Source of the DNA: Hyphomonas pacifica
Lineage (GTDB): Bacteria; Pseudomonadota; Alphaproteobacteria; Caulobacterales; Hyphomonadaceae
NCBI RefSeq assembly: GCF_000682675.1
Contig: NZ_AWFA01000024.1
Span: forward strand, 1 to 36,672
Length of the DNA: 36,672 nt
Reading direction: 5' to 3'
Made by a program: the position numbers and the translations under genes. Positions 34,007 to 36,672 of this stretch are shown here, one piece after another (position 1 is the stretch's first letter; each line of letters opens with the position of its first letter). The notes beneath the pieces were generated by a model. It did not search any database and was not told the DNA's origin. It worked only from the letters and a program-made list of their open reading frames with translations.

Positions 34007-36672
34007 TTATTTTCCGCCGCCGAAACGTTTTGTGACGCTGATCTTGAACGTACGCCCGAATGGATTGTGGGTATAAGGATCATAGTTCAGGTCAAATTGC
34101 GCGAAGGGTGGATCTTCGTCTGTGATGTTCACGACCGAGAGGCCGATATCCAGATCCCACTGGGACTGCCATGTATAGAACAGGTCAAATGTGGTCTGGC
34201 TGTCGATCTCGCTCGTGCCATTGCCGGTCAGATCGCCCCGCTCATCGTCATAGGAGTCGATGTGGCGCATGACACCGCGGAAATTGTGGTCTCCGATGGC
34301 GTAATTGGCAAACAGGTTTGCCTTCCATTGCGGCAGTGAACGGGAGAAGTTGGAGCGGTTGAACTGGCCAACACGGTCCCCGCCGGGAATTACGATCCCT
34401 TCGATTTCGAAATCATCCACGTCATATTCGATGATATAGGTCATGTCGGCGCCAACCGTGAACTCGGCCTGCCCCATTTCCCAGGCCTGCTCGGCCCGAA
34501 GGTCGATACCTGATGTCTTGATGTCTGGACCATTCACGATATTCGTTTGTATACGTGCAATATCTCCGGCTGAAGGATTGGCCGGATCCTGGAAGGTAAT
34601 CCGGTCAAGAATTGCATCATCTGCTGTGTCTGCCGTACCAAGCGCCGCAATGGCCGCTGCCACAATTTCTGCCTGATCTTCTACAATGATCGGGTCAGAG
34701 AAGTCGAAATTGTAATAATCGGCTGAAGCCGTGAAGCCATTATGATTGTCATAGATGGCACCCAGATTGAAGCTGAAAGCAGACTCTGGTGACAGTGCTG
34801 AATTGCCAAACTGGTCCACCGCCTTGAAGGCTGAGGTCGGGGCAACAAATTGCAATGTCGTTACCTGCCCTGACAGCTGGTTCAGGGTCGGGCCACGGAA
34901 GGATGTCTGGGCCGATCCACGCAGGGCCAGATTGTCATTGGCCTGCCATTTCACAGCCACCTTCGGGTCGAAGGTAGAGCCGACATCGCCGCCATAATCC
35001 TCATAGCGCATGGCAACCTGCATATCGAGATTGTCATAGAGCGGCACCTGAAGTTCCCCAAAGATGGCATAGATCGTCTGATCTTCATCCGCAGGCGTTG
35101 TGCCTGCAAGGAAGGAGAATGGACCTGTTCCGCCAGGGCCCGGATTGACCGTCAGGTCTGACACTTCATTCGGGTCAACTTCATAGCCTTCCCGGCGAAC
35201 CTGCATACCGAGCGCCCAGCCAATTTCTCCGCCAGCCGCCTGAACACCGCTCATGCCGGAGATGGATGCATCCAGCACCAAAAGGTCCGTTGTTACGACT
35301 GTGCCAACGCCATCGGTCAACCAGTTTGCCAGAGCAACTGAGTTCTCTAGCCCAGGCACATAGTTTGGATTTGCTTGGCCTGTGACACCACTCTGTGGAA
35401 TTCCATTTGAGAACGGATTATAATACTCACAACCTCCCTCTCCTGCTACCGCCCCAGCGGGAACTTCACCGGTTATGGGATCTGCACAAAGACCAAACCC
35501 CTGCAACGCGGCCGCAAAGCCGGCGATATAGGTGTCATTTGTGATCCGTTCACCTTCGGTTGTTGACCAACTCAGTGCCGCATTCCAATTTACACCATTC
35601 TCAAATTGGCCTGTAACGTCAGCCGCCAACCTATAGCTTTCATAGGTACGGAAACCTTCCTGTGATCCTCCCGTCGCAGGAAAACCACCAAGCGCAAATG
35701 AACGGCCGAAATAGAGAATACGGTCTGCTGCAGCTAATGAAGCTGCAGATGGATTGTCTGCTACATATTGCTGAAGACCTGGATGGTCCGGTGAGAGAAC
35801 TTGACCGGTAAGAACTTGTGGTGGGTAAGATGGAGACGTTTTCCAAGCCGGAACATCAGAATAGCCATAAAGGCCTTCAAGATGCATATCTATGCCGTTC
35901 TCAAAAGTCCGATTATATTCCGAAAAGACCTGATACCGCTCTTCTTCCTCAACTAGATTATCATATTGAGTGAACTGATAACGGCAAGTAGGGGCTCCCC
36001 CAAAGGTAGGGTTCGGTACAACTATACCCCCAAGAGTTTCACAACTTGCATTATCCGGAACCAAGCCAATTGTAGTAAAACTACTGCCCGTAGCAACTTG
36101 AGGGATAAATACGCCAGGATTGGAAATTGCTGACCAACCACCAACAGGATTATCAGTATAAGGAAGAATGCCCCAGTCTTTTTCAAGCAAGGGCACTTCA
36201 TTGCGGTAATTATAGCCGACTGACGTCACCCAGTTCCAGTTATTGCCCTGTAAGCCGTAAGCGGCGTTGAGATTATAGTCCCCATCCGTACCATCGAACT
36301 GGGAGAAGTCCCCGCCAATTTCGAATCCATCCAGATCAGACCGAGTGATAAAGTTCACAACGCCCGCAATCGCATCCGAACCGTAGATCGCCGCTGCGCC
36401 ATCTTTCAGAACCTCGATCCGGCCCACCGCAGCAGACGGAATCATGTTCGTGTCGATGAACAGCTGTGCCTGCTCCCCAATCGCATAGGGGTGATAAGTC
36501 TGACGCCGACCATTGATCAGAACCAGTGTGCGCGCCGCGCCCAAGCCCCGCAAATTGACGTTGGACGTACCTTCCAGTCCGTTCGAGGAGAACTGGTTGG
36601 TTTGTCCGTCCACACCGGATGACACACCCAGATTTCGGATCAGTGACCTGAGCCCTTTGGCTCCCTCATTCA
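34007..36672 (-). CDS. TonB-dependent outer-membrane receptor, 5' end outside the window
   Basis: The visible 888 codons run from the plug domain to the natural stop. Plug motifs are NVNLRGLGAARTLVLINGRRQ, EVLKDGAAAIYGSDAIAGVVNFITR; the beta-barrel ends HNPFGRTFKISVTKRFGGGK. The product imports a chelated metal, vitamin, or carbohydrate-like ligand with energy from TonB-ExbBD; the ligand is unknown. The frame stays open upstream of the GTG at 36625 through NEGAKGLRSLIRNLGVSSG to the window edge, so the true start with signal peptide lies outside. GC falls to about 42-45% over 35881-36120 against about 62% in the plug, in a part that encodes a variable loop with the pair CETLGG and PTCRYQ. The last 29 bases are the right inverted repeat. 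Confidence 0.93.
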   Translation of the reverse strand, partial: NEGAKGLRSLIRNLGVSSGVDGQTNQFSSNGLEGTSNVNLRGLGAARTLVLINGRRQTYHPYAIGEQAQLFIDTNMIPSAAVGRIEVLKDGAAAIYGSDAIAGVVNFITRSDLDGFEIGGDFSQFDGTDGDYNLNAAYGLQGNNWNWVTSVGYNYRNEVPLLEKDWGILPYTDNPVGGWSAISNPGVFIPQVATGSSFTTIGLVPDNASCETLGGIVVPNPTFGGAPTCRYQFTQYDNLVEEEERYQVFSEYNRTFENGIDMHLEGLYGYSDVPAWKTSPSYPPQVLTGQVLSPDHPGLQQYVADNPSAASLAAADRILYFGRSFALGGFPATGGSQEGFRTYESYRLAADVTGQFENGVNWNAALSWSTTEGERITNDTYIAGFAAALQGFGLCADPITGEVPAGAVAGEGGCEYYNPFSNGIPQSGVTGQANPNYVPGLENSVALANWLTDGVGTVVTTDLLVLDASISGMSGVQAAGGEIGWALGMQVRREGYEVDPNEVSDLTVNPGPGGTGPFSFLAGTTPADEDQTIYAIFGELQVPLYDNLDMQVAMRYEDYGGDVGSTFDPKVAVKWQANDNLALRGSAQTSFRGPTLNQLSGQVTTLQFVAPTSAFKAVDQFGNSALSPESAFSFNLGAIYDNHNGFTASADYYNFDFSDPIIVEDQAEIVAAAIAALGTADTADDAILDRITFQDPANPSAGDIARIQTNIVNGPDIKTSGIDLRAEQAWEMGQAEFTVGADMTYIIEYDVDDFEIEGIVIPGGDRVGQFNRSNFSRSLPQWKANLFANYAIGDHNFRGVMRHIDSYDDERGDLTGNGTSEIDSQTTFDLFYTWQSQWDLDIGLSVVNITDEDPPFAQFDLNYDPYTHNPFGRTFKISVTKRFGGGK
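36644..36672 (-). repeat. Right copy of the 29-bp perfect inverted repeat
   Basis: Exact reverse complement of positions 2-30. Here it lies inside the TonB-receptor gene and encodes NEGAKGLRS in the correct frame of the plug domain, so this copy is the genuine coding context. The repeat reaches the last base of the window, so its full length cannot be seen. Confidence 0.9.

Noticed and set aside
32851-34014. 14-bp direct repeat TGGCAGTTATTTTC at 32851-32864 and 34001-34014, flanking the hydrolase gene
   Set aside because: About two 14-bp matches are expected by chance in a window of this size, and the flanks are not further similar, so a mobile-element target duplication is not supported.

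Overview
The window looks like a chromosomal segment of an alphaproteobacterium, most likely Hyphomonadaceae or a close relative. The main clues are a PhyR-type general stress regulator, an aroA/cmk/rpsA/ihfB block with a divergent TIGR02300 (FYDLN) gene and tRNA-Ala(GGC), DUF1150, a beta-helix lipoprotein with a diheme cytochrome partner of the kind I recall from Hyphomonas, and a large TonB-dependent receptor. GC content is about 55-62% in most genes. This placement is inferred from gene content and no database search was run.

Layout. 1-375 is an AT-rich stretch without a gene, and it begins with a 29-bp sequence repeated in inverted orientation at the far right end. 376-5528 holds phyR (+), then minus-strand hbd, a GtrA/GT2 pair and etfBA (beta-oxidation electron transfer). 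5772-7580 (+) holds yebC and a membrane protein/winged-helix regulator pair behind a clear palindromic operator. 7590-15795 (minus) is a run of mostly independent genes: GNAT, lpdA, two small membrane proteins, a secreted trypsin-like protease, fpr, a periplasmic rhodanese, xerC and an SDR. 15959-22654 (minus) is the core block read as aroA, broken macro-domain gene, OYE-family reductase, cmk, rpsA, ihfB, mscL. 22772-33944 (+) holds TIGR02300, tRNA-Ala, DUF1150 behind a sigma-32-like promoter, the beta-helix lipoprotein and diheme cytochrome pair, threonine ammonia-lyase, a tandem-FKBP lipoprotein, cysQ, glmM, a feruloyl-CoA-synthase-like ligase and an HSL-family hydrolase. 34007-36672 (minus) is a TonB-dependent receptor truncated by the window edge.

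How genes may work together. Hbd and EtfAB serve acyl-CoA oxidation, and a palindrome resembling a LiuR (MerR-family) site sits in the etfBA promoter region. The acyl-CoA ligase and the esterase-like hydrolase could activate aromatic or ester substrates. PhyR and the sigma-32-like promoter point to stress responses.

The most interesting items are: (1) the 29-bp perfect inverted repeat at the two window ends, which continues the TonB-receptor reading frame on the right but is an abrupt fragment on the left, so it is either an inversion junction or an assembly artefact; (2) the uncharacterised beta-helix lipoprotein/diheme cytochrome pair, whose ribosome binding site lies in a 12-bp hairpin stem; (3) ribosomal protein S1 with an extra C-terminal helix-hairpin-helix domain; and (4) a macro-domain gene coupled to aroA but broken by an apparent 13-nt deletion.
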